Shown here in pieces: positions 44,010-55,079 of a stretch of 64,000 nucleotides of DNA. The position numbers and the translations under genes are program-made. Under the pieces are notes generated by a model. The model saw only the letters and a list, made by a program, of their open reading frames with translations. It was not told the DNA's origin and did not search any database. This stretch comes from Mixta sp. Marseille-Q2659. Its GTDB lineage: Bacteria > Pseudomonadota > Gammaproteobacteria > Enterobacterales > Enterobacteriaceae. The DNA lies in the NCBI RefSeq assembly GCF_940807255.1, contig NZ_CALNWY010000004.1:145342-209341 (forward strand). Reading direction: 5' to 3'. Numbering within the stretch: the first letter of the stretch is position 1; every line of letters starts with the position of its first letter.

Positions 44010-46271
44010 ATGCCATATCCACTTCATATTCTTGCGCTGTTATCTGCCACTGCAACGCTTCCCTTACTGTTTTTAGCGCATTTGCCTGAGCTGAATAAAC
44101 TTATAAGCCTTCTGATAGCTTCCTTACTGTTACTCGCGTTGCCGGTAAAATTTTTCCGTTATCTCGGCATTACAGGCATGCTGGCAGTATGGTCAATGCT
44201 GGCGGCGCAGCAGTCGCTGGCGCCGCTCAGTAAGCTAAGCGCCGGAACCGTTACGGCAACGGCTGAAATTACTCAGGTTTTACACGAAAAAGGCAGGCTG
44301 GTGGTAAAGCTGCGTGATGATGGCAAGCGGCCATTATTTCCGCCCCTTTATGCCAGCGTGTTAACAGGGCAGCTGAACATGGCATGGTGCGCAGGCCAGC
44401 GCTGGAAAATGCGGCTCCGTTTACGACCGGTGCATGGAAACTTGAATGAAGGTGGCTTTGATGCGCAGCATTTTGCGCTGGCAAACAGCGCACCTTTACG
44501 CGGGATCCTGGTTGCCGCTGAGCCGCTTGATAGCCGTTGTTCATGGCGACACGACATTATGGCGCATGCCCAGAAGCAATATCAGTTTTTGCCCTGGCAT
44601 AGCGTTATGACAGCTTTACTTTTCGGCGATCGTCAGGGACTTACGGCAGAAACACGCGCTGTTCTGCGGGATACGGGCATCGCGCATTTAATGGCGATTT
44701 CCGGTATGCACATTAGCCTGGCCGCCTCGCTAGGCTGGACTGCGGCAAGAATATTTCAGTTCCTTATGCCTGCATGGCGTATACGCTATCCACTGCCGCT
44801 GTTATTCAGTCTGAGTATAGCCGGGATTTACTGCTGGCTGTCGGGCAACGGCCCACCAGCGCTAAGGGCGATGACGGCTTTAACGCTGTGGGCGGTAGTC
44901 CGTTTTCAGGGTATCAACTGTAGCAGTTGGCACATTTGGTTGGTCGGTGTGGGCGGGATCCTGTTTTTTGATCCTGTAGCAGTACTGTCAGATAGTTTTT
45001 GGCTTTCGGTTCTGGCGGTGGCAACACTATTGTTTTGGTTTCAGTGGTTTCCTTTACCCGCGCGCTGGCGCAACCATAAACGCTGGATGCTTTTACAGCT
45101 AATGCATCTACAAACAGGAATGATGCTGTTACTCATCCCTGTTCAGGTTTTCATTTTTCATGGCGTGAGCCTGACATCCTTGCCAGCGAATATCTTCGCG
45201 ATCCCCATTGTTTCTTTTATTACGGTTCCTGCTCTGCTGCTGGCATTGTTAATGCCCGCAGAGTCTCTGGCATTCCCGCTTTGGTGGTTAGCCAATCGCT
45301 CCCTGGCGCTGGTATTTAAGCTTCTCAATTTTTTGCCGGAAGGCTGGTTTTGGCTTGGTAAAAAGGCATTTATTGCCGGTCTGCTGGTATGGCTGTTATT
45401 TATCGCTTTTCGTCTGGGCTGGTGGCGGCGGGCGCCGACAGCGTTGTTTGCGGCCTGTTGTGTCCCTTGCTTGTGGCATATCACCAGAGACCAGCCGGAA
45501 TGGCGCTTTGATATGTTAGATATTGGTCATGGCCTGGCGACAGTAATTTCACGTAATGGGCACGCGTTAGTTTATGACACGGGGAACCGCTGGCCTGGCG
45601 GAAGCGCTGCGCAGCAAGCGCTGTTACCCTGGCTAAAGTGGCAGGGACTTACGGTAGATGAGATTATTATCAGCCATCAGCACCTCGATCATATTGGCGG
45701 TTTAGATGATATGCAACGTGCCTGGCCTGAAGCCACCATACGCAGCGCGCTTACGCTGCCTGGCCATCAGCCTTGTATAGCCGGCCTGCGATGGCAGTGG
45801 CAAAACCTGCATTTTAGTGCGCTATGGCCGTTATCGGTTAACGCTCATGGTAATAACAATGACTCTTGTGTCCTTAAAGTTGACGATGGGCGTTATCAGC
45901 TGCTTTTAACTGGCGATCTGGAAGCGGATGCCGAAAAAAACTTACTGAAGCGTAACCGCTGGTCTCTTAAAGCCGATCTGATTCAGGTGCCGCACCATGG
46001 GAGCAAAACCTCTTCCTCTCCGGCCTTTTTGCGCAATGTTAAAGGCAGCGTAGCGCTGGCGTCCGTTGCGCGTTATAACGCCTGGCGACTGCCCTCAGCT
46101 AACGTTATCAAGCGCTATGGTAAAAATGGTTATCAATGGTTTGATACCGCGCATGCGGGTCAGCTTAGCGTCGAGTTTTATCGTGACAGATGGCAAGTCA
46201 AGGGATTAAGAGAACAAATAATGCCCCGCTGGTATCATCAGTGGTTTGGCGTACAGGGGGAATCCAGGTAA
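44010..46271 (+). CDS. ycaI: ComEC/Rec2-family protein YcaI
   Basis: Inner-membrane protein related to the DNA-uptake channel ComEC. It has 753 residues, close to E. coli YcaI (754). Layout: two N-terminal membrane helices and a DUF4131-type soluble region (1-190), the competence membrane core (about 195-490; LLFGDRQGLTAETRAVLRDTGIAHLMAISGMH read in parts), and a C-terminal metallo-beta-lactamase-like domain (500-753) with SHQHLDHIGGLDD, NDSCVLKVDDG, LLTGDLEADAE and VPHHGSKTSSS. It lies 35 bases upstream of msbA. Natural transformation is not demonstrated for most enterobacteria, so the function is uncertain. Confidence 0.9.
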   Translation: MPYPLHILALLSATATLPLLFLAHLPELNKLISLLIASLLLLALPVKFFRYLGITGMLAVWSMLAAQQSLAPLSKLSAGTVTATAEITQVLHEKGRLVVKLRDDGKRPLFPPLYASVLTGQLNMAWCAGQRWKMRLRLRPVHGNLNEGGFDAQHFALANSAPLRGILVAAEPLDSRCSWRHDIMAHAQKQYQFLPWHSVMTALLFGDRQGLTAETRAVLRDTGIAHLMAISGMHISLAASLGWTAARIFQFLMPAWRIRYPLPLLFSLSIAGIYCWLSGNGPPALRAMTALTLWAVVRFQGINCSSWHIWLVGVGGILFFDPVAVLSDSFWLSVLAVATLLFWFQWFPLPARWRNHKRWMLLQLMHLQTGMMLLLIPVQVFIFHGVSLTSLPANIFAIPIVSFITVPALLLALLMPAESLAFPLWWLANRSLALVFKLLNFLPEGWFWLGKKAFIAGLLVWLLFIAFRLGWWRRAPTALFAACCVPCLWHITRDQPEWRFDMLDIGHGLATVISRNGHALVYDTGNRWPGGSAAQQALLPWLKWQGLTVDEIIISHQHLDHIGGLDDMQRAWPEATIRSALTLPGHQPCIAGLRWQWQNLHFSALWPLSVNAHGNNNDSCVLKVDDGRYQLLLTGDLEADAEKNLLKRNRWSLKADLIQVPHHGSKTSSSPAFLRNVKGSVALASVARYNAWRLPSANVIKRYGKNGYQWFDTAHAGQLSVEFYRDRWQVKGLREQIMPRWYHQWFGVQGESR

Positions 46272-46306
46272 AATGAGCGGCTATTTCAAACTATGCTGGT
46301 TAAATA

Positions 46307-48055
46307 ATGCATCAAGATAAAGATCTCTCAACATGGCAGACTTTTCGTCGCCTTTGGCCGATGATCGCACCGCACAAAGCGGGACTGATTGTGGCAGCCG
46401 TAGCGCTGATCCTCAACGCGGCGGGCGATACCCTTATGCTGTCATTGCTGAAACCTTTACTGGATGATGGCTTTGGTAAGGCCGATAAATCGGTCTTAAT
46501 ATGGATGCCGCTGGCCGTAATCGGCCTGATGCTGGTTCGTGGTGTAACCAGCTATGCTTCAAGCTATTGTATTTCATGGGTTTCCGGCAATGTCGTTATG
46601 AATATGCGCCGTCGTTTGTTCAATCATATGATGGGCATGCCGGTCTCCTTCTTCGATCAGCAGTCTACAGGGACGCTGCTGTCGCGCATCACTTATGATT
46701 CTGAACAGGTAGCATCTTCCTCCTCCAGCGCGCTGGTGACGGTGGTACGTGAAGGGGCGTCAATTATTGGCCTGTTCATAATGATGTTTTATTACAGTTG
46801 GCAGCTTTCGCTGATTCTTATTGTCCTGGCGCCAGTCGTCTCAATGGCTATTCGTACCGTTTCCAAACGTTTCCGCAGTATCAGTAAAAATATGCAGAAC
46901 ACCATGGGACAGGTGACAACCAGCGCAGAGCAGATGTTGAAGGGGCACAAAGAAGTGCTGATCTTCGGTGGGCAGGATGTCGAAGCAAAACGCTTTGATA
47001 AAGTCAGTAATCGCATGCGCCACCAGGGGATGAAGCTGGTTTCCGCCTCATCGATCTCCGATCCTATCATTCAGCTCATCGCATCTCTGGCTCTGGCCTT
47101 TGTACTGTATGCCGCCAGCTTCCCCAGCGTAATGGATACGCTGACGGCCGGCACCATTACCGTGGTCTTTTCCTCAATGATTGCGCTGATGCGTCCGCTT
47201 AAATCATTAACTAACGTCAATGCTCAGTTCCAGCGCGGTATGGCTGCCTGCCAGACATTGTTCTCAATTCTTGATAGTGAACAGGAAGTCGATAACGGCA
47301 CGCGCGAAATTAAGCGCGCGAAGGGTGATATTGAGTTCCGTAACGTAACGTTTAGCTACCCGGGACGCGATATTCCAGCCTTACGCGATATTAACCTTAG
47401 CCTTCCGGCCGGAAAAACCGTGGCGTTGGTTGGGCGCTCTGGCTCCGGTAAATCTACTATCGCCAGCCTGCTGACGCGCTTTTATGATATTCAGCAGGGA
47501 GAAATCCTGATGGATGGCCATGATCTGCGTGAATATACCCTGCGTTCACTGCGTAATCAGGTGGCGCTGGTTTCTCAAAATGTGCATCTGTTTAACGATA
47601 CTATCGCCAATAATATCGCCTACGCGCGTAACGACGTTTACAACCGCGAAGAGATTGAAAAGGCCGCAGAAATGGCCCATGCCATGGATTTTATCCGTAA
47701 AATGGAAAATGGCCTGGACACGGTAATTGGCGAAAACGGCGTACTGCTATCCGGTGGACAGCGTCAGCGAATTGCCATTGCCCGCGCGCTGTTGCGTGAC
47801 AGCCCAATCTTAATTCTTGATGAAGCGACTTCGGCGCTGGATACCGAATCTGAACGCGCTATCCAGTCAGCGTTGGATGAGTTGCAAAAGAACCGCACCT
47901 CGCTGGTTATTGCGCATCGTCTGTCAACCATTGAAAAAGCCGATGAAATCGTGGTGGTGGAAGACGGGCGGATTATCGAACGCGGTACGCATGATGAGTT
48001 GCTTAGCCGTCAGGGCGCCTATGCTCAGCTGCATAAAATGCAGTTCGGTCAATGA
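46307..48055 (+). CDS. msbA: Lipid A export ATP-binding/permease protein MsbA
   Basis: Homodimeric ABC flippase that turns core-lipid A to the outer face of the inner membrane. It has 582 residues, identical in length to E. coli. Six membrane helices occupy residues 1-320. The ATPase half has Walker [10 protein letters not shown] near 376, Q-loop [12 protein letters not shown], signature [16 protein letters not shown], Walker [13 protein letters not shown] and H-loop IAHRLST. lpxK begins within its stop (ATGA overlap), so the two are coupled. This operon supplies and exports the lipid A part of lipopolysaccharide. Confidence 0.97.
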   Translation: MHQDKDLSTWQTFRRLWPMIAPHKAGLIVAAVALILNAAGDTLMLSLLKPLLDDGFGKADKSVLIWMPLAVIGLMLVRGVTSYASSYCISWVSGNVVMNMRRRLFNHMMGMPVSFFDQQSTGTLLSRITYDSEQVASSSSSALVTVVREGASIIGLFIMMFYYSWQLSLILIVLAPVVSMAIRTVSKRFRSISKNMQNTMGQVTTSAEQMLKGHKEVLIFGGQDVEAKRFDKVSNRMRHQGMKLVSASSISDPIIQLIASLALAFVLYAASFPSVMDTLTAGTITVVFSSMIALMRPLKSLTNVNAQFQRGMAACQTLFSILDSEQEVDNGTREIKRAKGDIEFRNVTFSYPGRDIPALRDINLSLPAGKTVALVGRSGSGKSTIASLLTRFYDIQQGEILMDGHDLREYTLRSLRNQVALVSQNVHLFNDTIANNIAYARNDVYNREEIEKAAEMAHAMDFIRKMENGLDTVIGENGVLLSGGQRQRIAIARALLRDSPILILDEATSALDTESERAIQSALDELQKNRTSLVIAHRLSTIEKADEIVVVEDGRIIERGTHDELLSRQGAYAQLHKMQFGQ

Positions 48056-49026
48056 TTGAACGCATCTGGAGCGGGCGCTCGCCGCTATATGTGTTGCTAC
48101 TGCCATTCAGCCTGCTGTATGGCCTGATCGCCACGTTAATCCGGCTTAGCTACCTGCTGGGTCTGCGCCGGGCCTGGCGCGCGCCGGTACCGGTGGTGGT
48201 AGTGGGAAACTTAACCGCAGGCGGGAACGGAAAAACGCCGGTGGTTATCTGGCTGGTTGAGCAGCTGCAGCGACAGGGATTGCGCGTCGGCGTCGTTTCA
48301 CGAGGCTATGGCGGTAAAGCCGCGCATTATCCGCTGGTCCTGTCCTCAGAGACTACCACGCAGGAAGCAGGGGATGAGCCGGTTCTGATCGCCCAACGAA
48401 CCGGCGCGCCGGTTGCGGTATCGCCGGTGCGTAGCGAAGCAGTCAGCGCTTTGTTGTCCGCAGCTCCACTGGATCTCATTATTACTGACGATGGATTGCA
48501 GCATTATGCGCTGGCGCGCGATATAGAAATCGTTGTTGTAGACGGCGTCAGGCGCTTTGGCAATGGCTGGTGGCTGCCCGCCGGCCCGATGCGTGAGCGC
48601 GCCGGACGCTTGCGTCAGGTTGATGCCGTTATTGTTAACGGCGGTAAAGCGGGAAAAGGGGAGATCGCAATGGGATTACAGCCCGGCGCAGCGGTAAACC
48701 TGAAAACCGGCGCCAGCATGCCCGCCTCGGCATTATCCCCGGTTGTGGCAATGGCGGGAATCGGCCATCCGCCACGCTTTTTTGCTACGCTGCGCCAGCA
48801 TGCGGTAGACGTTATTCGTACCGTTCCCTTTGCCGATCATCAGGCCTACAGCGAAGCCGCTTTAACCGCATTAACGCCCAATAATGAGACGTTGTTGATG
48901 ACGGAAAAGGATGCGGTAAAATGCCGCGCCTTTGCGCACGACAACTGGTGGTATTTACCGGTTGACGCTCATCTGTCTGCCTCCGCCGAACCGCTGCTGC
49001 AAAAAATCATCGCGCTGTGCCGTTAA
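48052..49026 (+). CDS. lpxK: Tetraacyldisaccharide 4'-kinase LpxK
   Basis: Phosphorylates the 4' position of the lipid A disaccharide, giving lipid IVA, at the inner-membrane surface. It has 324 residues. A hydrophobic N-terminal helix (residues 14-37) is followed by the P-loop [12 protein letters not shown] at 52-63. Further landmarks are [73 protein letters not shown] (read in parts) and [12 protein letters not shown]. Its start overlaps the msbA stop by four bases. Confidence 0.96.
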   Translation: MIERIWSGRSPLYVLLLPFSLLYGLIATLIRLSYLLGLRRAWRAPVPVVVVGNLTAGGNGKTPVVIWLVEQLQRQGLRVGVVSRGYGGKAAHYPLVLSSETTTQEAGDEPVLIAQRTGAPVAVSPVRSEAVSALLSAAPLDLIITDDGLQHYALARDIEIVVVDGVRRFGNGWWLPAGPMRERAGRLRQVDAVIVNGGKAGKGEIAMGLQPGAAVNLKTGASMPASALSPVVAMAGIGHPPRFFATLRQHAVDVIRTVPFADHQAYSEAALTALTPNNETLLMTEKDAVKCRAFAHDNWWYLPVDAHLSASAEPLLQKIIALCR

Positions 49027-49088
49027 TTTTTTAACAGCGCTGAGCGGAGCCACTAAACTGGGTGCTATCTGAACGAAAGGAAAAGTTG

Positions 49089-50309
49089 ATGGCGCCCATT
49101 TCTCTTTCTCGTCAAACCGCCCGTAACCTGCATCTTGCCGCACAAGGCCTGCTTCATACGCCAAAACGTAAAGCGCGTTATGAAGATCTGCTGGCAGTCA
49201 TCAGACGCATGTCGCTTTTGCAAATTGATACCATTAATGTCGTTGCGCGTAGTCCTTATCTCGTCGTTTATAGCCGTTTGGGAGACTGGCCGACGGTATG
49301 GCTGGAGGAAGCGCTGGCTGCAGGGCATCTGTTTGAATACTGGGCACATGAAGCCTGTTTTATTCCGGCAGAAGATTACCCTTTATTGCGCCACCGAATG
49401 CTACAGCCGGAAACCATGGGCTGGAAATACAACGCTGACTGGATGAGGCTGCATGCTGATGAAATTGCCGATCTGCTACAACATATCGCTGAAAACGGCC
49501 CGGTGCGATCAGCAGATTTCGCGACGCCTTTATCGCATCAGCCCGGCTGGTGGTCATGGAAACCCCATAAGCGTCATCTGGAAAATCTTTTTACTGCCGG
49601 AGAACTAATGGTGGTCGGCAGGAAAAATTTTCAACGCATTTATGACTTGCGACAGCGCGTGCTGCCCGAATGGAACGATGCCTTGCATATGCTCAGCGAA
49701 CGCGAGGCGCGTGAACAGATGTTGCGTAACAGCGCCCGCAGTCTGGGGATTTTTCGTGCCGAATGGTTGCCGGACTATTATCGACTGAAGCGCGTGGCGC
49801 TAAAAGAGACGCTGCAATGCTGGCAGGAAGAGGGATTTGTGGTGCCGGTAATGGTCGAAAATATGGGACTGATGTGGCTGCATCATGATGCGCTGGCTCA
49901 CCTTGAAGCACCGCTAAAGGCGACGCATACCGCCATTCTCTCTCCTTTCGACCCGCTGGTCTGGCACCGACGCCGGGTGCAGGAGCTGTTTGATTTTGAA
50001 TATCGCCTGGAATGCTATACGCCTGCTTCTCGACGGCAGTATGGTTATTTCACTCTGCCGCTACTGCATCGCGGTGAATTAAAAGCAAGGCTGGATGCCA
50101 AAATGCTGCGCCATGAGCGGATCCTGCAAATAAAAAATCTGTGGCTGGAAGAGGCAACAAAGGTCAATGCGTCGCTGATTAATGATTTGCGCACCACCAT
50201 TAGTCGCTTTGCCCGCTGGCAGAGTGCTGAGCAGGTGATGCTGGAAAAGGCGCCGGACAAACTGTCGCAGGCGCTGGGCGCAGGATGGGAATTAACCGGT
50301 CAGGCGTGA
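49089..50309 (+). CDS. ycaQ: YcaQ-family interstrand crosslink DNA glycosylase
   Basis: HTH_42-family DNA glycosylase; E. coli YcaQ unhooks interstrand crosslinks such as those made by nitrogen mustards. It has 406 residues from the ATG at 49089 ([20 protein letters not shown]), preceded by AAGGAAA. An upstream GTG at 49062 is rejected. The catalytic QxD motif is Q45-I-D47 in [62 protein letters not shown] (read in parts) and [13 protein letters not shown] are conserved. It lies between lpxK and ycaR, as in E. coli. Confidence 0.93.
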   Translation: MAPISLSRQTARNLHLAAQGLLHTPKRKARYEDLLAVIRRMSLLQIDTINVVARSPYLVVYSRLGDWPTVWLEEALAAGHLFEYWAHEACFIPAEDYPLLRHRMLQPETMGWKYNADWMRLHADEIADLLQHIAENGPVRSADFATPLSHQPGWWSWKPHKRHLENLFTAGELMVVGRKNFQRIYDLRQRVLPEWNDALHMLSEREAREQMLRNSARSLGIFRAEWLPDYYRLKRVALKETLQCWQEEGFVVPVMVENMGLMWLHHDALAHLEAPLKATHTAILSPFDPLVWHRRRVQELFDFEYRLECYTPASRRQYGYFTLPLLHRGELKARLDAKMLRHERILQIKNLWLEEATKVNASLINDLRTTISRFARWQSAEQVMLEKAPDKLSQALGAGWELTGQA

Positions 50310-50377
50310 CATTATCGCCCCTTTCACGGCTGTGTTATGCTTGCCGCACTAAGGCTTCGGTCTATTACGGAGGAAAC

Positions 50378-50560
50378 ATGGATCATCGTTTACTTGAAAT
50401 CGTTGCTTGTCCGGTCTGTAACGGCAAGCTCTACTACAACAAAGAGCAACAGGAGCTGATTTGCAAACCTGATGGCCTGGCCTATCCGGTTCGTGACGGC
50501 ATTCCGGTTTTGCTGGAAAACGAAGCGCGTACGCTGTCAGCCGACGAGATACATCCATGA
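50378..50560 (+). CDS. ycaR: YcaR (Trm112-like small protein)
   Basis: Small conserved protein of unknown exact role, 60 residues, in the Trm112/UPF0434 family. The start at 50378 ([20 protein letters not shown]) has GGAGG just upstream. A longer in-frame start at 50285 lies inside ycaQ and is rejected. One CPVC pair is present, with the fold [21 protein letters not shown]. The stop overlaps the kdsB start by four bases (ATGA), so kdsB translation is probably coupled to it. Confidence 0.93.
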   Translation: MDHRLLEIVACPVCNGKLYYNKEQQELICKPDGLAYPVRDGIPVLLENEARTLSADEIHP

Positions 50561-51303
50561 GTTTTGTTGCCATCATTCCGGCGCGCTTTGCATCAACGCG
50601 TTTGCCCGGTAAACCGTTAGTGGATATTCACGGTAAACCCATGCTGGTGCATGTGATGGAGCGGGCCATTCAGTCCGGTGCCGAGCGGGTTATCGTCGCA
50701 ACCGATCATCCTGATGTGGCGGCAGCCGTGACGGCGGCAGGCGGCGAGGTTTGCCTGACGCGCCCCGATCATCAGTCCGGTACTGAACGGCTGGCTGAAG
50801 TTGTTGAGCAGTATCAGTTCAGCGATGAAACGATCATTGTCAACGTACAGGGCGATGAACCGCTGATTCCGCCAGAGATTATTCGTCAGGTGGCGCATAA
50901 CCTGGCCGGATCGGTAGCGGGAATGGCGACTCTGGCCGTGCCGATTACCAGCGCCGAAGAAGCCTTTAATCCGAACGCGGTTAAAGTGGTACGCGACGCG
51001 CAAGGTTATGCGCTCTACTTTTCCCGTGCCACTATTCCGTGGGACCGCGAACGTTTTGCGCAGTCGCGTGACAGCATCGGCGACAGCCTACTGCGCCATA
51101 TTGGTATTTATGCCTATCGGGCGGGCTTTATTCGTCGCTATGTCAGCTGGGAGCCAAGCCAGCTGGAGCAGATCGAGCTGCTGGAACAGCTGCGCGTGCT
51201 GTGGTACGGCGAGAAGATTCATGTCGATGTCGCGGAAACCACGCCGGCCGCAGGCGTTGATACCGCTGAAGACCTGGCTCGCGTCCGCGCCGTTTTACGG
51301 TAA
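50557..51303 (+). CDS. kdsB: 3-deoxy-manno-octulosonate cytidylyltransferase KdsB
   Basis: Activates Kdo as CMP-Kdo for the inner core of lipopolysaccharide. It has 248 residues, the E. coli length. Motifs: [19 protein letters not shown] at the N-terminus, [62 protein letters not shown] and [14 protein letters not shown], then [21 protein letters not shown] and [13 protein letters not shown]. It acts in the cytoplasm and complements msbA-lpxK in the same region. Confidence 0.97.
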   Translation: MSFVAIIPARFASTRLPGKPLVDIHGKPMLVHVMERAIQSGAERVIVATDHPDVAAAVTAAGGEVCLTRPDHQSGTERLAEVVEQYQFSDETIIVNVQGDEPLIPPEIIRQVAHNLAGSVAGMATLAVPITSAEEAFNPNAVKVVRDAQGYALYFSRATIPWDRERFAQSRDSIGDSLLRHIGIYAYRAGFIRRYVSWEPSQLEQIELLEQLRVLWYGEKIHVDVAETTPAAGVDTAEDLARVRAVLR

Positions 51304-51322
51304 AACGTGCATTTTTTAGCAA

Positions 51323-51351
51323 AAGGGGAGAGGCCGCCCGGCTTCTCCCTT
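51323..51351. terminator. Possible terminator between kdsB and elyC
   Basis: Imperfect hairpin AAGGGGAGAGGCC / GGCTTCTCCCTT with one bulge and one wobble between the convergent genes. It lacks a strong T run on either strand. Confidence 0.4.
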
Positions 51352-51364
51352 GATTATGGTTTGC

Positions 51365-52153
51365 TTACTCGCTGGCCGTTGTCGGATCGGCGGTGGTTTT
51401 TCCATTCAGCCGTTGCCACAGGCCACCAAGCCCTTCATAAATAGCGCGTTCACTATGGCTTAGCCACAGCGGTGAAGGCAGCGCTTTTTCCCACCAGTTA
51501 AGCGGCGAATTAATCGCCAGCTGGTTTGCCGGCGCGGCAATCGGCTTCAGTCCCTGATGATGGAAAAAGGTCATGGCGCGAGGCAGATGGTTGGCAGATG
51601 TCACCAGTAAAAAAGCGCGCTCCCCGACAATCTGTTTTACCGCTATCGCTTCATCATCCGTATCACGTGGCCGATCGAGCCGAATAATAGCCGTTTGTGG
51701 TACGCCCAGTGACATGGCAACCCGCGCGGCGACTTCCGCATTGCTTACCGGATTGGTTAACGCCGGCCCGCCGGTAAAAATGAGTTTCGCGCCAGGGTTC
51801 AGACGCCATTGACGTACACCTTCTGTTACGCGCGGCAGACTATTACTGATCAAATTGGAGCTGGGCGCCCAGTCTGGATTCCAGGTATAGCCGCCGCCAA
51901 GCACCACTATGTAATCGACAGAGGTGGTTTTATTCTGCGTGGGGTAGCGCTGTTCCAGCGGACGTAACAGGCCATCTGCTATGGGCTGCAAGCTAAAAGC
52001 GAACAGCGCCAGCCAGCCAACGGAAATGATAATTTTTCCGCTTTTTTGCCAGCGCGTGAACCAAAGCAGTAAAAGCCCGACTGCAATGACTAAAAGCAGG
52101 AGCGGCAAAGGTAACAGCAGGCCGCCAACTATTTTTTTTAGCGTAAAAAGCAC
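51365..52153 (-). CDS. elyC: Envelope biogenesis factor ElyC (YcbC), DUF218 protein
   Basis: Inner-membrane DUF218 protein needed for normal peptidoglycan assembly at low temperature in E. coli. It has 262 residues from a GTG start at 52153 (LFTLKKIVGGLLLPLPLLLL follows), with AAGGA ten bases upstream. Longer in-frame starts (to 52327) run into the cmoM promoter region and are rejected. Two N-terminal membrane helices are followed by the DUF218 domain: VDYIVVLGGGYTWNPDWAPSSNL, RLDRPRDTDDEAIAVKQ, LLVTSANHLPRAM and PLNWWEKALPSPLWLSHSERA. It is divergent from cmoM. Confidence 0.92.
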   Translation of the reverse strand: MLFTLKKIVGGLLLPLPLLLLVIAVGLLLLWFTRWQKSGKIIISVGWLALFAFSLQPIADGLLRPLEQRYPTQNKTTSVDYIVVLGGGYTWNPDWAPSSNLISNSLPRVTEGVRQWRLNPGAKLIFTGGPALTNPVSNAEVAARVAMSLGVPQTAIIRLDRPRDTDDEAIAVKQIVGERAFLLVTSANHLPRAMTFFHHQGLKPIAAPANQLAINSPLNWWEKALPSPLWLSHSERAIYEGLGGLWQRLNGKTTADPTTASE

Positions 52154-52277
52154 GATTTCGAATTCCTTTTGTCCGAAAAAACACCATCTGATAGCCAGAC
52201 TTTGCATCAAAGGTTCATTCTGAGCCGGGGTATGACAAAATAGACGCCCTGAAACTGCAATCCACCGGAGCTGAGGC

Positions 52278-53063
52278 ATGCAGGATCGTAATTTTGACGA
52301 TATTGCAGATAAATTTGCGCAAAACATTTACGGTACCACTAAAGGGCGTATCCGTCAGGCGATCCTGTGGCAGGAACTGGATGCGCTGTTAGGCACGCTC
52401 CCGGAGCGGCCGCTGCGCATTCTTGACGTCGGCGGTGGTCAGGGGCAAGTCGCCTGTGGGCTGGCAGCGCGCGGCCATCAGGTTTTGCTGTGTGATATTT
52501 CCGGTGAGATGTTGCAGCGTGCCCGTGCCAATGCAGAGCAGCAAAATGTGATTGCCAACATGCAGTTTAAACAAATTAGCGCTCAGCAGGTGGCGCAACA
52601 TTTGGATAAGCCTGCAGATCTGGTATTGTTTCACGCTGTGCTGGAATGGGTCGCCGAGCCTGAAGCGGTCCTGACGGCGTTGTATGATGCCCTGATGCCG
52701 GGCGGTATATTATCGCTGATGTTTTTTAATCTGCATGGGCAGATATTGAGTACGGTAGCGCATGGTAATTTCGGCTGGCTGGAAGCAGGCATGAAGAAAG
52801 GTAAAAAGAAAACGCTTTCGCCTGATTATCCGCGCGATCCTCACCAGGTCTATCAGTGGCTGCAATCCTGCGGATTTATTATTGAACGCCGCGCCGGTAT
52901 TCGGGTATTTCACGATTACATGCACGATAAACAACGACGAACAGATGAATTTGATCGGCTATTGGCAATGGAAACCCAATATTGCCGTCAGGAACCTTTT
53001 ATCAGCCTGGGGCGTTATATCCATGTCACGGCGCGCAAACCCGGCCCGAAGGACTTACTATGA
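52278..53063 (+). CDS. cmoM: tRNA 5-carboxymethoxyuridine methyltransferase CmoM (SmtA)
   Basis: SAM-dependent methyltransferase converting cmo5U34 to mcmo5U34 in certain tRNAs. It has 261 residues, the E. coli length. SAM-binding motif [18 protein letters not shown] is near residue 49; [19 protein letters not shown] and [20 protein letters not shown] follow. [15 protein letters not shown] sequence ([18 protein letters not shown]) and [20 protein letters not shown] close the protein. Its stop overlaps the mukF ATG (ATGA), so it heads the mukFEB operon, as in E. coli. Confidence 0.95.
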   Translation: MQDRNFDDIADKFAQNIYGTTKGRIRQAILWQELDALLGTLPERPLRILDVGGGQGQVACGLAARGHQVLLCDISGEMLQRARANAEQQNVIANMQFKQISAQQVAQHLDKPADLVLFHAVLEWVAEPEAVLTALYDALMPGGILSLMFFNLHGQILSTVAHGNFGWLEAGMKKGKKKTLSPDYPRDPHQVYQWLQSCGFIIERRAGIRVFHDYMHDKQRRTDEFDRLLAMETQYCRQEPFISLGRYIHVTARKPGPKDLL

Positions 53064-54382
53064 GTGATTTTTCCCAGACCGTCCCGGAACTGGTTTCCTG
53101 GGCGCGGAAAAACGATTTTTCCGTTTCGTTACCTACCGAACGTCTGGCGTTTTTGCTGGCTATCGCCACGTTAAACAGCGAGCGTATGGATGGCGAAATG
53201 AGCGAAGGTGAGCTGATCGATGCGTTTCGGCACGTCAGTAAAGCCTTTGAGCAAAGCCATGAAACCGTGGTGGTACGCGCAAACAACGCGATTAACGATA
53301 TGGTTCGCCAGCGTCTGCTTAATCGCTTTACCAGCGAGCTGGCGGATGGCAACGCGATCTATCGTTTAACGCCGTTGGCGATCGGCATTACCGATTACTA
53401 TATCCGCCAGCGCGAATTTTCCACTCTGCGTCTCTCGATGCAGCTCTCTATTGTCGCACAGGAACTCAAACGCGCGGCGGATGCGGCGGAAGAGGACGGT
53501 GATGAATTTCACTGGCATCGCAACGTTTTCGCGCCGCTCAAATATTCCGTTGCGGAAATCTTTGACAGCATCGATTTAACCCAGCGTCTGATGGATGAGC
53601 AGCAGCAAACGGTGAAAAATGACATCGCTGAACTGCTGAATCAGGACTGGCGGGCGGCTATCTCCAGCTGTGAACTGCTGCTTTCAGAAACCTCCGGCAC
53701 CCTGCGTGAATTACAAGATACGCTGGAAGCCGCGGGCGATAAGCTCCAGGCCAATCTGCTGCGCATTCAGGATGCCACGCTCGGCAGCCCGGATCTCGGC
53801 TTTGTCGATAAGCTGGTGTTCGATCTGCAGAACAAACTCGATCGTATTATCAGCTGGGGCCAGCAGGCAATCGACCTGTGGATAGGTTATGACCGCCACG
53901 TTCATAAATTTATTCGTACCGCGATCGATATGGATAAAAACCGCGTTTTCGCGCAGCGTTTACGCCAGTCGGTTCAGAACTATTTCGAACAGCCCTGGGC
54001 GCTCACCTATGCCAATGCCGATCGCCTGTTCGATATGCGCGATGAAGAGATGACGCTGCGCGATGAAGAGGTAACCGGCGAGCTGCCTTCTGAGCTGGAA
54101 TACGAAGAATTTAATGAAATCCGCGAACAGCTTGCAGCGATGATCGAAGAAGCGCTGCAAATTTACAAAGCGGAAAATAAACCGCTTAACCTTGCCGAGG
54201 TGATGCGGGATTATCTGGCGCAGTATCCACGGGCTCGTCATTTCGACGTGGCGCGCATTGTCGTCGACCAGGCGGTGCGTTTAGGCGTGGCGGAAGCTGA
54301 TTTCTCAGGGTTGCCGGCGCAATGGCAGCCCATTAATGATTACGGAGCCAAGGTGCAGGCACATGTCATCGACAAATATTGA
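53060..54382 (+). CDS. mukF: Chromosome partition protein MukF (kleisin)
   Basis: Kleisin of the MukBEF condensin. It links MukB heads and binds MukE. It has 440 residues from the ATG at 53060 ([20 protein letters not shown]), the E. coli length. A frame-open start at 52982 lies inside cmoM and is rejected. The N-terminal winged-helix dimerisation domain spans 1-120, a helical middle domain about 120-290, and an acidic linker ([27 protein letters not shown]) precedes the C-terminal winged helix. It overlaps mukE by 20 bases. Confidence 0.96.
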   Translation: MSDFSQTVPELVSWARKNDFSVSLPTERLAFLLAIATLNSERMDGEMSEGELIDAFRHVSKAFEQSHETVVVRANNAINDMVRQRLLNRFTSELADGNAIYRLTPLAIGITDYYIRQREFSTLRLSMQLSIVAQELKRAADAAEEDGDEFHWHRNVFAPLKYSVAEIFDSIDLTQRLMDEQQQTVKNDIAELLNQDWRAAISSCELLLSETSGTLRELQDTLEAAGDKLQANLLRIQDATLGSPDLGFVDKLVFDLQNKLDRIISWGQQAIDLWIGYDRHVHKFIRTAIDMDKNRVFAQRLRQSVQNYFEQPWALTYANADRLFDMRDEEMTLRDEEVTGELPSELEYEEFNEIREQLAAMIEEALQIYKAENKPLNLAEVMRDYLAQYPRARHFDVARIVVDQAVRLGVAEADFSGLPAQWQPINDYGAKVQAHVIDKY

Positions 54383-55079
54383 ACAAGTGATGCCGGTTAA
54401 ACTGGCACAGGCACTGGCGAATCCGCTTTTTCCCGCGCTGGACAGCCAGCTGCGTGCGGGACGACATATAGGTATTGAAGAGCTGGACAACCATGCCTTT
54501 CTAATGGATTACCAGGAATATCTTGAAGAGTTTTATGCCCGCTACAACGTAGAGCTGGTGCGGGCGCCGGAAGGGTTTTTCTATCTGCGTCCGCGCTCCA
54601 CTACACTCATTCCGCGTTCGGTACTTTCCGAACTGGATATGCTGGTGGGGAAAATTCTTTGTTACCTCTATCTCAGCCCGGAGCGTCTGGCAAACGAAGG
54701 GATTTTTACCCAGCAGGAGCTTTATGACGAGCTACTGAGCCTGGCGGATGAGGGCAAATTGCTAAAAGTCGTTAACCAGCGCTCAACGGGCTCCGATCTC
54801 GATCGACAAAAACTGCAGGAAAAAATGCGCGCTTCGCTGAGCCGCCTGCGCCGTCTTGGTATGGTGTGGTTTATGGGCAACGACAGCAGTAAATTCCGCA
54901 TTATGGAATCCGTCTTTCGCTTTGGCGCCGATGTGCGCAGCGGCGACGATCCGCGTGAAGCACAGTTGCGCATGATTCGCGTTGGCGAAGCCATGACGCT
55001 CGAAACAGCGGAAAGCAGTGTGGAAGAACAGGATGAGCAGCAACGCCAGGCAGAAACGGCGGAGGATGAAGAGGAATGA
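54363..55079 (+). CDS. mukE: Chromosome partition protein MukE (KITE subunit)
   Basis: Accessory subunit of MukBEF; it binds the MukF middle and modulates MukB ATPase and DNA entrapment. It has 238 residues from the ATG at 54363 ([20 protein letters not shown]). A shorter start at the internal MPVKLAQ and a longer one at 54336 are possible. Two winged-helix domains are seen ([20 protein letters not shown], and [29 protein letters not shown] read in parts). The C-terminal 30 residues are acidic and variable. Its stop overlaps the mukB ATG by four bases. Confidence 0.95.
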   Translation: MSSTNIEQVMPVKLAQALANPLFPALDSQLRAGRHIGIEELDNHAFLMDYQEYLEEFYARYNVELVRAPEGFFYLRPRSTTLIPRSVLSELDMLVGKILCYLYLSPERLANEGIFTQQELYDELLSLADEGKLLKVVNQRSTGSDLDRQKLQEKMRASLSRLRRLGMVWFMGNDSSKFRIMESVFRFGADVRSGDDPREAQLRMIRVGEAMTLETAESSVEEQDEQQRQAETAEDEEE

